Source: an uncultured Collinsella sp.
GTDB taxonomy: Bacteria > Actinomycetota > Coriobacteriia > Coriobacteriales > Coriobacteriaceae
DNA: 12,954 nucleotides
Assembly (NCBI GenBank): GCA_900551605.1
Contig: URWS01000011.1
Span: 1-12,954 of the forward strand
Direction: 5' to 3'
The notes below the pieces were generated by a model. That model had not been told where the DNA came from. It did not search any database and worked only from the letters and a program-made list of their open reading frames with translations. Positions 6,963 to 12,954 of this stretch are shown here, in pieces. Position numbers and translations under genes: made by a program. The first letter of the stretch is position 1. Every line of letters begins with the position of its first letter.

Positions 6963-6986
6963 CGAAATGACAACGTTGTCATTTCG
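6963..6986. promoter_or_regulatory. Operator O4, perfect 24-bp LacI-type palindrome
   Basis: CGAAATGACAAC (6963-6974) is followed at once by its exact complement, giving a perfect 24-bp palindrome with a central CpG. It fits AAATGNNNACGTNNNCATT exactly. TTGTCA (6976-6981) in the right arm could be the -35 box of the permease operon, but no convincing -10 follows at 16-18 bases. This is the strongest regulatory site in the window and the likeliest target of the lacI2 product. Confidence 0.8.
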
Positions 6987-6991
6987 CAATG

Positions 6992-7010
6992 CCTTCCTTA
7001 AGCAGGAAGG
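6992..7010 (+). promoter_or_regulatory. Small hairpin in the leader of module 2
   Basis: CCTTCC (6992-6997) pairs with GGAAGG (7005-7010) across a 7-base loop, just after O4 and about 80 bases before the permease start. No T run follows, so it is not a terminator. It may shape the leader RNA, or lie upstream of the transcript start and mean little. Confidence 0.3.
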
Positions 7011-7087
7011 TTTCCGGGCAGTCCTGACCATCCATCGACGACCAGTTCCATCCACATGCATCGCGCATCGAGCAGCAAAGGAGCTCT

Positions 7088-8866
7088 ATGGACGCCATCG
7101 TAAAGATGCTCGAAAAGCATCAACCGTTCTTTGAGAAGATCTCGAGGAACATCTACCTCCAGGCCATTAAGGACGGATTCCTTGGGTGCATGCCCATCGT
7201 CCTCACCTCTTCGATCTTCCTGCTGATTGCCACCCTTCCTGGCGTAGTTGGCATCACGCTGCCCCAGCCGCTCATCGACTGGTGCAACAAGCTGTACAAC
7301 TTCACCATGGGCGTTATGGGCATCATGGTTGCCGGCACCACCGCCAAGAACTTTACGGCTTCCATGAACCGTCGCATGCCCGCCGGCAAGGTGCTCAACG
7401 ACGGTTCCACCATGGTGGCCGCCCAGTGCAGCATGCTGCTGCTCGCAGTCACGCAGTTCACCACCAAGCTCAACGGCTCCGAGCTTTCGGTCTTCGATTG
7501 CACCAGCATGGGTACGCGCGGTCTGTTCTCGGCCTATATCGCCGCGTTCATTACCGTTTGGGTCTATAAGTTCTGCGTCTCGCGCGATCTGACCATTAAG
7601 CTGCCCAAGGAAGTCCCGGGCGCCATCGCTCAGAACTTCCGCGACATCATCCCCTTTGGCGGTGCCGTCATCATCTGCGGCATCATCGATGTCGTCGTGC
7701 GCAACCTCATGGGCGTTCCGTTCTCCGAGCTGCTTATCAAACTGCTCTCCCCGCTCTTTACCGCTGCAGAAACCTATCCTGGTCTTATCCTTATCCAGGC
7801 AGCAACCGCGTTCTTCTGGTTCATCGGCGTCCACGGTCCCTCGATCGTCCAGCCGGGCATCGACCCCATCCGTCTTGCCAACCAGGCCGAGAACCTGCAG
7901 GTTCTGCTGGCCGGTGGCCACCCCGCCCACTCCCTCACCTTTAACATGTCGCTCGTGGGTGAGTTCGGCGGTACCGGCGCCACCTTCATCGTGCCGCTTC
8001 TGCTGATTCTCTTTATGAAGTCCAAGCAGCTCAAAGCCGTCGGTAAGGCCTCGATTGTTCCTGTTGCCTTCGCCGTCAACGAACCGCTGCTCTTTGGCGC
8101 GCCGATGATCCTTAACCCCTACATGCTCATCCCCTTTGTTGCCGCCGGCTGCGTCAACGTGAGTGTTGCCAAGTTCTTTATCGATAACGTGGGCATGAAC
8201 GGCTTCTCCTTCGTGGTGCCTTGGGCCACCCCCGCCCCCATCGGCATTTTCATCACCACGAACTTCCAGCTTATCGCCCTGGTGTTTGTCGCGATCATCA
8301 TCTTGCTGGACGTCATCATCTACCTGCCGTTCTTGAAGGCATACGATAAGCTGCTCTGCGACCAGGAGGCCGAGCGCGCCGCCGAGCTGGGTCTCGAGTC
8401 CGATGGTGCCGCCGCCATCGCCGCCAACGCCTCTGCGCCCGCTGTCGAGCAGACTACCGCTTCCGTCGAGACGACCGTTGCCGCCGCTGACAGCAAGCCT
8501 GTCGCCGATCAGCCTGAGCCCGCCGCCGATGCATCCGCCAAGAAGGATGTCGATGGCCTGAAGGTCCTCGTCCTGTGCGCCGGCGCCGGCACCTCTGCCA
8601 TGCTTGCCAACGCCATCAAAGAAGGTGCCGCGCAGACCGGAGAGAACATCGCTTCCTCCGCAGGCGCCTATGGCCAGCACACTGCCATCATGGATCAGTA
8701 CGACGTCATCGTGCTTGCCCCGCAGGTTCGTAGCTACTACAACGACATGAAGGCCGACACCGATCGCCTGGGCATTAAGCTGCTCGCTCCCCGCGGTAAG
8801 GAATATATCGACCTTACTCGCGACCCCGCTGGCGCCATCAAGTGGCTCCGCGAGAACCTCGACTAG
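7088..8866 (+). CDS. lacE: PTS lactose-type permease EIICB, module 2
   Basis: This 592-residue sugar transporter-kinase is a paralogue of 2266-4041. The IIC domain (residues 1 to about 420) is a chain of hydrophobic segments and keeps GVHGPS with His249, NEPLLFGAP with Glu332, and a PWATPAPIG segment. The linker (about 425-490) is rich in Ala, Val, Thr and Pro and differs strongly from that of the first permease, which has more Lys and Glu. The IIB domain begins about residue 492; VLVLCAGAGTSAMLANAI places the phosphocysteine at Cys497. The ribosome site AAAGGAG lies four bases before ATG. The bgl2 gene follows 75 bp downstream. It has no EIIA domain or nearby EIIA gene and presumably uses the one at 351-689. 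Substrate may be lactose or a related beta-galactoside. Confidence 0.93.
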   Translation: MDAIVKMLEKHQPFFEKISRNIYLQAIKDGFLGCMPIVLTSSIFLLIATLPGVVGITLPQPLIDWCNKLYNFTMGVMGIMVAGTTAKNFTASMNRRMPAGKVLNDGSTMVAAQCSMLLLAVTQFTTKLNGSELSVFDCTSMGTRGLFSAYIAAFITVWVYKFCVSRDLTIKLPKEVPGAIAQNFRDIIPFGGAVIICGIIDVVVRNLMGVPFSELLIKLLSPLFTAAETYPGLILIQAATAFFWFIGVHGPSIVQPGIDPIRLANQAENLQVLLAGGHPAHSLTFNMSLVGEFGGTGATFIVPLLLILFMKSKQLKAVGKASIVPVAFAVNEPLLFGAPMILNPYMLIPFVAAGCVNVSVAKFFIDNVGMNGFSFVVPWATPAPIGIFITTNFQLIALVFVAIIILLDVIIYLPFLKAYDKLLCDQEAERAAELGLESDGAAAIAANASAPAVEQTTASVETTVAAADSKPVADQPEPAADASAKKDVDGLKVLVLCAGAGTSAMLANAIKEGAAQTGENIASSAGAYGQHTAIMDQYDVIVLAPQVRSYYNDMKADTDRLGIKLLAPRGKEYIDLTRDPAGAIKWLRENLD

Positions 8867-8880
8867 TTCCTCCCCCTATT

Positions 8881-8907
8881 GGTGCCCGGATCCCCAGTTC
8901 GGGCACC
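8881..8907 (+). promoter_or_regulatory. Intercistronic hairpin between EIICB and bgl genes, module 2
   Basis: GGTGCCCG (8881-8888) pairs perfectly with CGGGCACC (8900-8907) over an 11-base loop, 14 bases past the permease stop and 34 before the next start. No T run follows (TCTCCCTATT). Position and shape match the module 1 hairpin while the sequence does not, which favours a conserved structural role such as transcript processing or stability. Confidence 0.6.
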
Positions 8908-8941
8908 TCTCCCTATTCCTATCCCACAGAAAGGATGACTC

Positions 8942-10363
8942 ATGAACAACCCCATGCAGTTCCCCGACGGCTTTGTGTTTGGCGGCGCCACCGCTGCTTA
9001 CCAGGTTGAAGGCGAGACCCGCACACACGGCAAGGGCAAAGTGCCCTGGGACGATTTCCTGGCAGCTCAGGGTCGCTTCTCCCCCGACCCCGCAAGCGAT
9101 TTCTACAACAAGTATCCGGTCGATATCGACCTGTGCCAGCGCTTCGGCATTAACGGCATTCGTGTCTCCATCGCCTGGAGCCGCATCTTCCCCAACGGCA
9201 TTGGTGAGATTAACCCCGAGGGCGTCGCCTTTTATCACGAGCTTTTTGCCACCTGCAACAAAGCTGGCGTTATCCCCTATGTCACGCTCGATCACTTTGA
9301 CACGCCCGAGGCCTTTTATCAGGATGGCGGCGAGGGTTTCCTGACGCGCACGACGATCGATGCCTTTGTCGAGTACGCCAAGTTCTGCTTTGCCGAGTTC
9401 ACCGAGGTCAAGCACTGGTTCACGTTTAACGAGATTCCCGCGACCGCCGAGGGCAGCTTTATCGTCGGCAACTGGCCACACGGCGAGAAGTATCGCCTGG
9501 ACAAGGCCTTCCAGCTTATGCACAACATGATGGTGGCCCACGCCAAGGCCGTCGTCGCCTTCCATGAGGGCGGCTTTGAGGGCGAGATCGGCATTGTCCA
9601 GAACCTGGAGCCCAAGTATCCCCTCGACCCCAACAATGCCGCCGACTGCGAGGCAGCTCGCATGGCCGACGTCATCAACAACCGCTGGGTACTCGACGCC
9701 ACCTTCCGCGGCCACTATGCAGCCGACACCATGGAGGCCGCGACCAAGCTGGCCCATATCGCCGGCGGCGAGCTCGACGTCCGCGACGAGGACATCGCCG
9801 CGCTGACCGCCGCGCTCCCCTACAACGATTGCCTGGGCGTCAACACCTACAAGTGCCAGTTCCTGCGTGCCGCCGAGGGCGAAAACGACATCAACCACAA
9901 TGGCACCGGCGACAAGGGCTCCTCGCGCTGGTTCCTCAAGGGCGTGGGCGAGTCATGCGTGCGCGAAGGCGTTCCCACCACCGATTGGGACTGGATCATC
10001 TATCCCGAGGGCCTGTACGACCTGCTGCTGCGTATTAAGAACGATTACCCCAACTACAAGAAGATCTACATCACCGAGAACGGCATGGGCTATAAGGACG
10101 ACTTCGAGGACGGCTTTATCGACGACGCCCCTCGTATCGATTACATGCGCCAGCATCTCGCATGGATCCTCAAGGCAATCGACGGCGGCGTGAACGTCGA
10201 CGGCTACTTTGTGTGGTCGCTGCAGGACCAGTTCTCCTGGACCAACGGCTATAACAAGCGTTACGGCCTGTTCTACATCGACTTTGAGACCCAGAAGCGC
10301 TATCCCAAGGCGAGCGCGTACTGGTACAAGAACGTCGCGGAGACCGGCCTGCTCATGGCCTAG
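8942..10363 (+). CDS. lacG: 6-phospho-beta-galactosidase (GH1), module 2
   Basis: This 473-residue cytoplasmic GH1 enzyme is a paralogue of 4108-5547 and hydrolyses the 6-phospho-beta-galactoside made by the second permease. The N-terminal FVFGGATAAYQVEG, acid/base Glu164 in TFNEI and nucleophile Glu379 in ITENG are intact. FSWTNGYNKRYG gives Ser432, Trp433, Lys439 and Tyr441, the phosphate-binding and galactose-selecting set of LacG. The start has a good ribosome site (AAAGGA, six bases before ATG), unlike bgl1. Differences from bgl1 lie mainly after the acid/base residue (IPATAEGSFIVGNW here, IWADASNTYIEGTF there), a region that can shape the aglycone site, so the two may prefer different disaccharides. 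A strong terminator follows. Confidence 0.93.
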   Translation: MNNPMQFPDGFVFGGATAAYQVEGETRTHGKGKVPWDDFLAAQGRFSPDPASDFYNKYPVDIDLCQRFGINGIRVSIAWSRIFPNGIGEINPEGVAFYHELFATCNKAGVIPYVTLDHFDTPEAFYQDGGEGFLTRTTIDAFVEYAKFCFAEFTEVKHWFTFNEIPATAEGSFIVGNWPHGEKYRLDKAFQLMHNMMVAHAKAVVAFHEGGFEGEIGIVQNLEPKYPLDPNNAADCEAARMADVINNRWVLDATFRGHYAADTMEAATKLAHIAGGELDVRDEDIAALTAALPYNDCLGVNTYKCQFLRAAEGENDINHNGTGDKGSSRWFLKGVGESCVREGVPTTDWDWIIYPEGLYDLLLRIKNDYPNYKKIYITENGMGYKDDFEDGFIDDAPRIDYMRQHLAWILKAIDGGVNVDGYFVWSLQDQFSWTNGYNKRYGLFYIDFETQKRYPKASAYWYKNVAETGLLMA

Positions 10364-10385
10364 CTTTTGCCGCATACCCCCTGTC

Positions 10386-10432
10386 GGCCGCATGCGAATC
10401 CCTCCACGGGTTCGCATGCGGCCTTTTTGTTT
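10386..10432 (+). terminator. Rho-independent terminator after module 2
   Basis: GGCCGCATGCGAA (10386-10398) pairs perfectly over 13 bp with 10411-10423 across a 12-base loop. TTTTTGTTT follows at 10424-10432. It lies 22 bases past the bgl2 stop and closes the operon. Confidence 0.95.
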
Positions 10433-10456
10433 GGCTCGGCCCGAGCAGGCCGTTTG

Positions 10457-10511
10457 TCTCGATCTGTAACATCTAACAGGGATTTTCGGCCCCAATTGTT
10501 ACAGATTGAGA
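10457..10511. repeat. 55-bp palindromic element, copy B
   Basis: Arms TCTCGATCTGTAACA (10457-10471) and TGTTACAGATTGAGA (10497-10511) flank a 25-base core with GGG/CCC that could pair further. The left arm extends outward as TTTG, as in copy A. It is the first of three copies with an exact 81-bp period and begins 24 bases after the bgl2 terminator T run. Confidence 0.87.
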
Positions 10512-10537
10512 TGAACGGGGGCACCCGGTTCGAAATA

Positions 10538-10592
10538 TCTAGATCTGTAACATCTGACTCACTTTTAGCCGTCCAACTGTTACAGATCGAGA
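10538..10592. repeat. 55-bp palindromic element, copy C
   Basis: Arms TCTAGATCTGTAACA (10538-10552) and TGTTACAGATCGAGA (10578-10592) flank a 25-base core unlike that of copies A and D. The right arm with the following CAAA is the exact complement of the extended left arm of copies A and B. The 26 bases before and after it show no similarity to each other. Confidence 0.87.
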
Positions 10593-10618
10593 CAAAGATG
10601 ATGGCTGGGTAGACAAAA

Positions 10619-10673
10619 TCTCGATCTGTAACACCTAGTCGAGTTTTTGGATCCTAGTTGTTACAGATTGAGA
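10619..10673. repeat. 55-bp palindromic element, copy D
   Basis: Arms TCTCGATCTGTAACA (10619-10633) and TGTTACAGATTGAGA (10659-10673) flank a core almost equal to that of copy A, about 4.9 kb away. It is the last of the array and lies 121 bases from the end of the convergent deoR gene. Confidence 0.87.
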
Positions 10674-10794
10674 CAATCTGATAGTGGAGTCCTCATTTGC
10701 GCGTCATATCGCGTAGCGCTGACGCGCTGATCCCCCACAATGACAGGAGGCAAAAGTCCTCCCGCAGCGCTTGTTGGCAATCCCGTAGCGATAG
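10674..10794 (-). other. Structured 3' region of the deoR gene, no clear terminator
   Basis: On the minus strand, downstream of deoR, GGAGG/CCTCC (10746-10750 with 10758-10762) forms a short hairpin. GC-rich self-complementary words surround it (AGCGC/GCGCT near 10716-10729). No T run follows, so intrinsic termination is not supported. No open frame with a credible start is seen here. Confidence 0.35.
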
Positions 10795-11559
10795 CTAGCA
10801 AATGACCTGCGTGTGCTCCTCGATGGCGGCGCGGTTCTCGGCGGCGATACCCGGTTCGCACACCACGGCGTCCAAGCTGTCCAGGCGGCAGAAGGTGTAG
10901 AAGTCGCGCTTACCAATTTTGCTGGAATCGGCGATCAGATAGCGCGAGTCTGCCTTGCTAAAGGCGAGCTGCTGGATACGCCCCTCGTCCATGTTGGACG
11001 TAGATACGTCGCCATCCAGAATGCCGTTGGCGCCGACAAACGCAGCGTCGATACCCAGCGCACGCAGGGTATCCTCAGCCGTTGGTCCCACAAAAGCGGC
11101 GGTGCGGCGACGGTACATACCGCCCACGAGGCACAGGTCGCAATCTTCGCGCGCCTCGAGCAGGTTAAACACCGAAAGCGAATTGGTCACGATGCGCAGG
11201 CGAAACGCCGGCAGCATCGAGGCCATCTGCTCAACCGTGGTACCCGTACCCAAAAAGATGGTCGAGCCCTCCTCGATGAGCTCAACGGCGCGGCGCGCGA
11301 TCTGCAGCTTTTCCTCGGCATGCTTAGTGCGCTTTTCGCTGTGCGAATACTCGTGGCGCAACATAGCGTGGGGACGGCCCTGCGCGCTACGGGCTCCACC
11401 GTGCACGCGCTCAATCTCGCCCAGGCTCGCAAGTTCTTCGAGGTCGCGGCGAATCGTCATGTCCGAAACGCCCAGTGCGTCCGAAATCTCCTTGACCGAG
11501 ACCGTGCCCTGCTCCTCGAGCAGCTGACGAACCTTATCCTGTCGCTCTGCCTTAATCAC
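10795..11559 (-). CDS. DeoR/GlpR-family transcriptional regulator
   Basis: This 254-residue cytoplasmic regulator has an N-terminal DeoR winged helix-turn-helix at residues 5-57 (VSVKEISDALGVSDMTIRRDL, then the family signature IERVHGGA). A sugar-phosphate-sensing domain follows, with IFLGTGTTVEQMA near residue 100, IVTNS, GGMYR and ADSSKIGK. Length and motifs match the DeoR class that includes LacR and GlpR, which usually repress sugar genes and respond to a phosphorylated intermediate. The start is GTG at 11559 with GAGGA six bases upstream; no better ATG fits the helix-turn-helix spacing. It is divergent from galM, so galM and itself are likely targets. Galactose 6-phosphate or tagatose phosphates from the neighbouring modules would be reasonable ligands, but this is inference. 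Confidence 0.92.
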   Translation of the reverse strand: MIKAERQDKVRQLLEEQGTVSVKEISDALGVSDMTIRRDLEELASLGEIERVHGGARSAQGRPHAMLRHEYSHSEKRTKHAEEKLQIARRAVELIEEGSTIFLGTGTTVEQMASMLPAFRLRIVTNSLSVFNLLEAREDCDLCLVGGMYRRRTAAFVGPTAEDTLRALGIDAAFVGANGILDGDVSTSNMDEGRIQQLAFSKADSRYLIADSSKIGKRDFYTFCRLDSLDAVVCEPGIAAENRAAIEEHTQVIC

Positions 11560-11765
11560 GATGAATCCTCGCCGTTCTTTGCGCGCATATCATTCAAACA
11601 GTAACGAACAAATTGTATCAGACTCGTACGCGTCAAAAATGAACGCCCGAACAGCTCCAATCATCACTTTTTTGAGAAAAATACCCCCAGCTTTAGTGGG
11701 GTGTAGTGATAATCTCGCCTGTTCGCGCTACAGTTTGTCGGAAATACCTCGATGTTAGGAACCAA
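11560..11765. promoter_or_regulatory. Divergent deoR-galM control region
   Basis: This 206-bp AT-richer gap separates two outward-facing genes. CGAACAG (11648-11654) and CTGTTCG (11719-11725) are inverted copies that could be operator halves, with related GAAC words at 11604-11609 and 11641-11644. GATAAT at 11708-11713 resembles a -10 box for galM, but no matching -35 is evident. ACCCC/GGGGT (11683-11687 with 11698-11702), read on the minus strand, is a hairpin followed by TATTTTT, which resembles an attenuator ahead of deoR. Confidence 0.4.
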
Positions 11766-12818
11766 ATGATCACTTCCGAGCTTTTCGGCACCGCGCCGTG
11801 CGGTACCCCCGTTCATCGTTACACCCTCAACGGGCCCGAGATCTGCGTTCGCATTATGGACTATGGCGCCACGGTGCTTGGTATCGATGTGCCCGACATT
11901 CCCGGCAACGTGCGCGATGTGGTGCTGGGCTTCGATAAGCTCGAGGATTACTTTGACAACCCCGCCTGCTTTGGCGCGACCATCGGCCCTGTGGCAAACC
12001 GCACCGCTGGCGCCACGATCGCCGTCGACGGCACGGACTGGCATATGCCCGCCAACGAGGGCGCCAACAACCTGCACAGCGACCTTGAGCACGGTCTGCA
12101 CAAACGTGTGTGGGATGTTGAGCTCGACGAGGTCCATAACGCCGTGCGCATGACCACCTCGCTTAAGGATGGCGAGCTGGGCCTGCCCGGCAACCGAACC
12201 TTTACGGCCGTGTTTACCGTTACGCGCACAGGCGTCTTCCGCATCGATTATGGCTGCGAGAGCGACCGCGCCACCTACGTGTCCATGACCAACCACACGT
12301 ACTTTAACCTTGCAGGCCATAACGCCGGCATGGACTGCGAACATTTCTTTGTCGCCAACGCCGCTCACTACCTGCCCATTGATGACCAGAACATTCCCAC
12401 CGGCGAGATTGCTCCGGTCGAGGGAACACCGTTTGACTTTCGCGAGCTGCGCCCCGTCGCTCCCGGCATGGAAGCCGACGACCCGCAGATTAAGCAGGCA
12501 CGTGGCTACGATCACTGCCTGTGCATCGATAACTATCAGTACGGCCGTAATCTGCGCCGTGCGATGCACGTCGAGGAGATGTGGACCGGCCGCGAGCTTG
12601 ACTACTACACCACCGCCCCGGGCGTGCAGCTCTATACCGGCAACTGGCTGGGTGACGAGCACGCCAAGAACGATGCTAACTATGGCTGGGGCGCCGGCTT
12701 TGCCCTCGAGGCCGAGATGTATCCCGACACGCCGCACCAGCCGCTGTTCCCGCAAGGCATTGTGGGTCCGGGTCACCCCTACAGCAATGTGATTGAGTAC
12801 CACTTTATGAGGCACTAA
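11766..12818 (+). CDS. galM: Aldose 1-epimerase (galactose mutarotase)
   Basis: This 350-residue cytoplasmic enzyme interconverts the alpha and beta anomers of galactose and glucose. Expected catalytic and binding residues are present: GPVANR near residue 76, His104 in NNLHS, the acid His177 in MTNHTYFNL, Asp249 in GYDHC, and the base Glu315 in LEAEMYPDTP. Length is normal. The ATG at 11766 has TAGGA five bases upstream; an in-frame GTG 60 bases earlier would add 20 residues unlike the family and is rejected. It is divergent from the DeoR regulator and ends at a terminator, so it is probably transcribed alone. Its place beside the lactose modules suggests it handles hexose released by beta-galactoside breakdown, although galactose 6-phosphate from the GH1 enzymes is not itself its usual substrate. 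Confidence 0.94.
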   Translation: MITSELFGTAPCGTPVHRYTLNGPEICVRIMDYGATVLGIDVPDIPGNVRDVVLGFDKLEDYFDNPACFGATIGPVANRTAGATIAVDGTDWHMPANEGANNLHSDLEHGLHKRVWDVELDEVHNAVRMTTSLKDGELGLPGNRTFTAVFTVTRTGVFRIDYGCESDRATYVSMTNHTYFNLAGHNAGMDCEHFFVANAAHYLPIDDQNIPTGEIAPVEGTPFDFRELRPVAPGMEADDPQIKQARGYDHCLCIDNYQYGRNLRRAMHVEEMWTGRELDYYTTAPGVQLYTGNWLGDEHAKNDANYGWGAGFALEAEMYPDTPHQPLFPQGIVGPGHPYSNVIEYHFMRH

Positions 12819-12846
12819 GCCCATAACGCAACATATCGCACAGCAG

Positions 12847-12879
12847 CGCCCGCCGGCACCACCGCCGACGGGCGTTTTT
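12847..12879 (+). terminator. Rho-independent terminator of galM
   Basis: CGCCCG-C-CGGC (12847-12857) pairs with GCCG-A-CGGGCG (12864-12874), one mismatch, across a 6-base loop, and five T follow. It lies 28 bases after the galM stop codon. Confidence 0.9.
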
Positions 12880-12884
12880 CTATC

Positions 12885-12954
12885 CAGTCGAACGCCCGCT
12901 CGTTCGCCGCATGGGTCGGCCTGACGCCCTCCGAGCACTCCAGCGGGGAGAGCG
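12885..12954 (+). pseudogene. Fragment resembling the C-terminal part of an IS110-family transposase
   Basis: In the frame of AAC at 12891 the sequence reads NARSFAAWVGLTPSEHSSGE, which matches the conserved core of the IS116/IS110/IS902 transposase domain (FAAWxGLxPxxxSSGxx). The upstream part of such a gene is missing: the galM terminator ends only a few bases before, and there is no start codon or ribosome site. It therefore looks like a 5'-truncated remnant or the edge of a broken insertion. It continues past the end of the window, so the downstream state is unknown. The identification rests on about 20 recognisable residues. Confidence 0.6.

Noticed and set aside
6987..7087. BglG-type antiterminator target or riboswitch in the module 2 leader
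   Set aside because: Only a short hairpin without a T run is visible, no BglG-type gene is present, and a LacI operator already explains control.
6998..8680. Long minus-strand open frame opposite the second permease (560 codons)
   Set aside because: It lies across the lacE paralogue with intact domains; the mirror protein is Gly/Asp-rich without family signatures. The same holds for 2197-3000 and 3061-4029.
10457..10673. CRISPR array
   Set aside because: Spacing of the arms is regular, but they alternate in orientation, the pieces between them are partly conserved cores, only six arms exist and no cas gene is nearby.
11706..11765. Upstream GTG start for galM
   Set aside because: It would begin inside the probable promoter, has no ribosome site, and adds residues not found in the family; the ATG at 11766 has TAGGA correctly spaced.
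1..12954. Undescribed defence or toxin-antitoxin system
   Set aside because: All substantial genes belong to well-known sugar uptake, hydrolysis and regulatory families; the unexplained parts are repeats and regulatory DNA.

Overview
The window looks like chromosomal sequence from a GC-rich Gram-positive anaerobe. The lac-type phosphotransferase (PTS) genes, GC-rich codon use and protein style best fit a Coriobacteriia gut bacterium of the Collinsella type. This is an inference from overall style: no rRNA or other phylogenetic marker is present. It is a beta-galactoside (lactose-type) uptake and hydrolysis locus built from two paralogous modules.

Layout. Positions 1-350 hold a 154-bp inverted-repeat element and a terminator. 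A lactose-type EIIA gene (lacF-like, 351-689, minus) follows. Module 1 is a LacI-family repressor (904-1908, minus) transcribed away from an EIICB lactose permease (2266-4041) and a GH1 6-phospho-beta-galactosidase (4108-5547). Module 2 repeats the same order: LacI (5802-6812, minus), EIICB (7088-8866), GH1 (8942-10363). Beyond a strong terminator lies an array of palindromic repeats (10457-10673). Then come a DeoR-family regulator (10795-11559, minus), divergent from a galactose mutarotase gene (galM, 11766-12818), and at the right edge a fragment resembling the C-terminal part of an IS110-family transposase.

How it works. EIIA (His79) passes phosphate to the EIIB cysteine of either permease (Cys495, Cys497). 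The IIC parts import and phosphorylate the sugar, and the GH1 enzymes split the 6-phospho-disaccharide. Both GH1 enzymes keep the catalytic glutamates and the Ser/Trp/Lys/Tyr set that marks 6-phospho-galactosides. Only one EIIA gene is present, so both permeases probably share it. GalM would equilibrate anomers of free hexose released downstream. No tagatose-6-phosphate pathway genes are in the window.

Regulation. Both repressor-permease intergenic regions carry palindromes of the form AAATGNNNACGTNNNCATT with a central CpG, as expected of LacI-family operators; the one in module 2 is a perfect 24-bp palindrome. A second short motif, GTGAACGGT, recurs upstream of the EIIA gene and both repressor genes.

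The most unusual structure is a family of exactly 55-bp palindromic elements. One copy sits between the convergent bgl1 and lacI2 genes. Three more form an array with an exact 81-bp period between the convergent bgl2 and deoR genes. I found no defence system, CRISPR array or other wholly new gene system.
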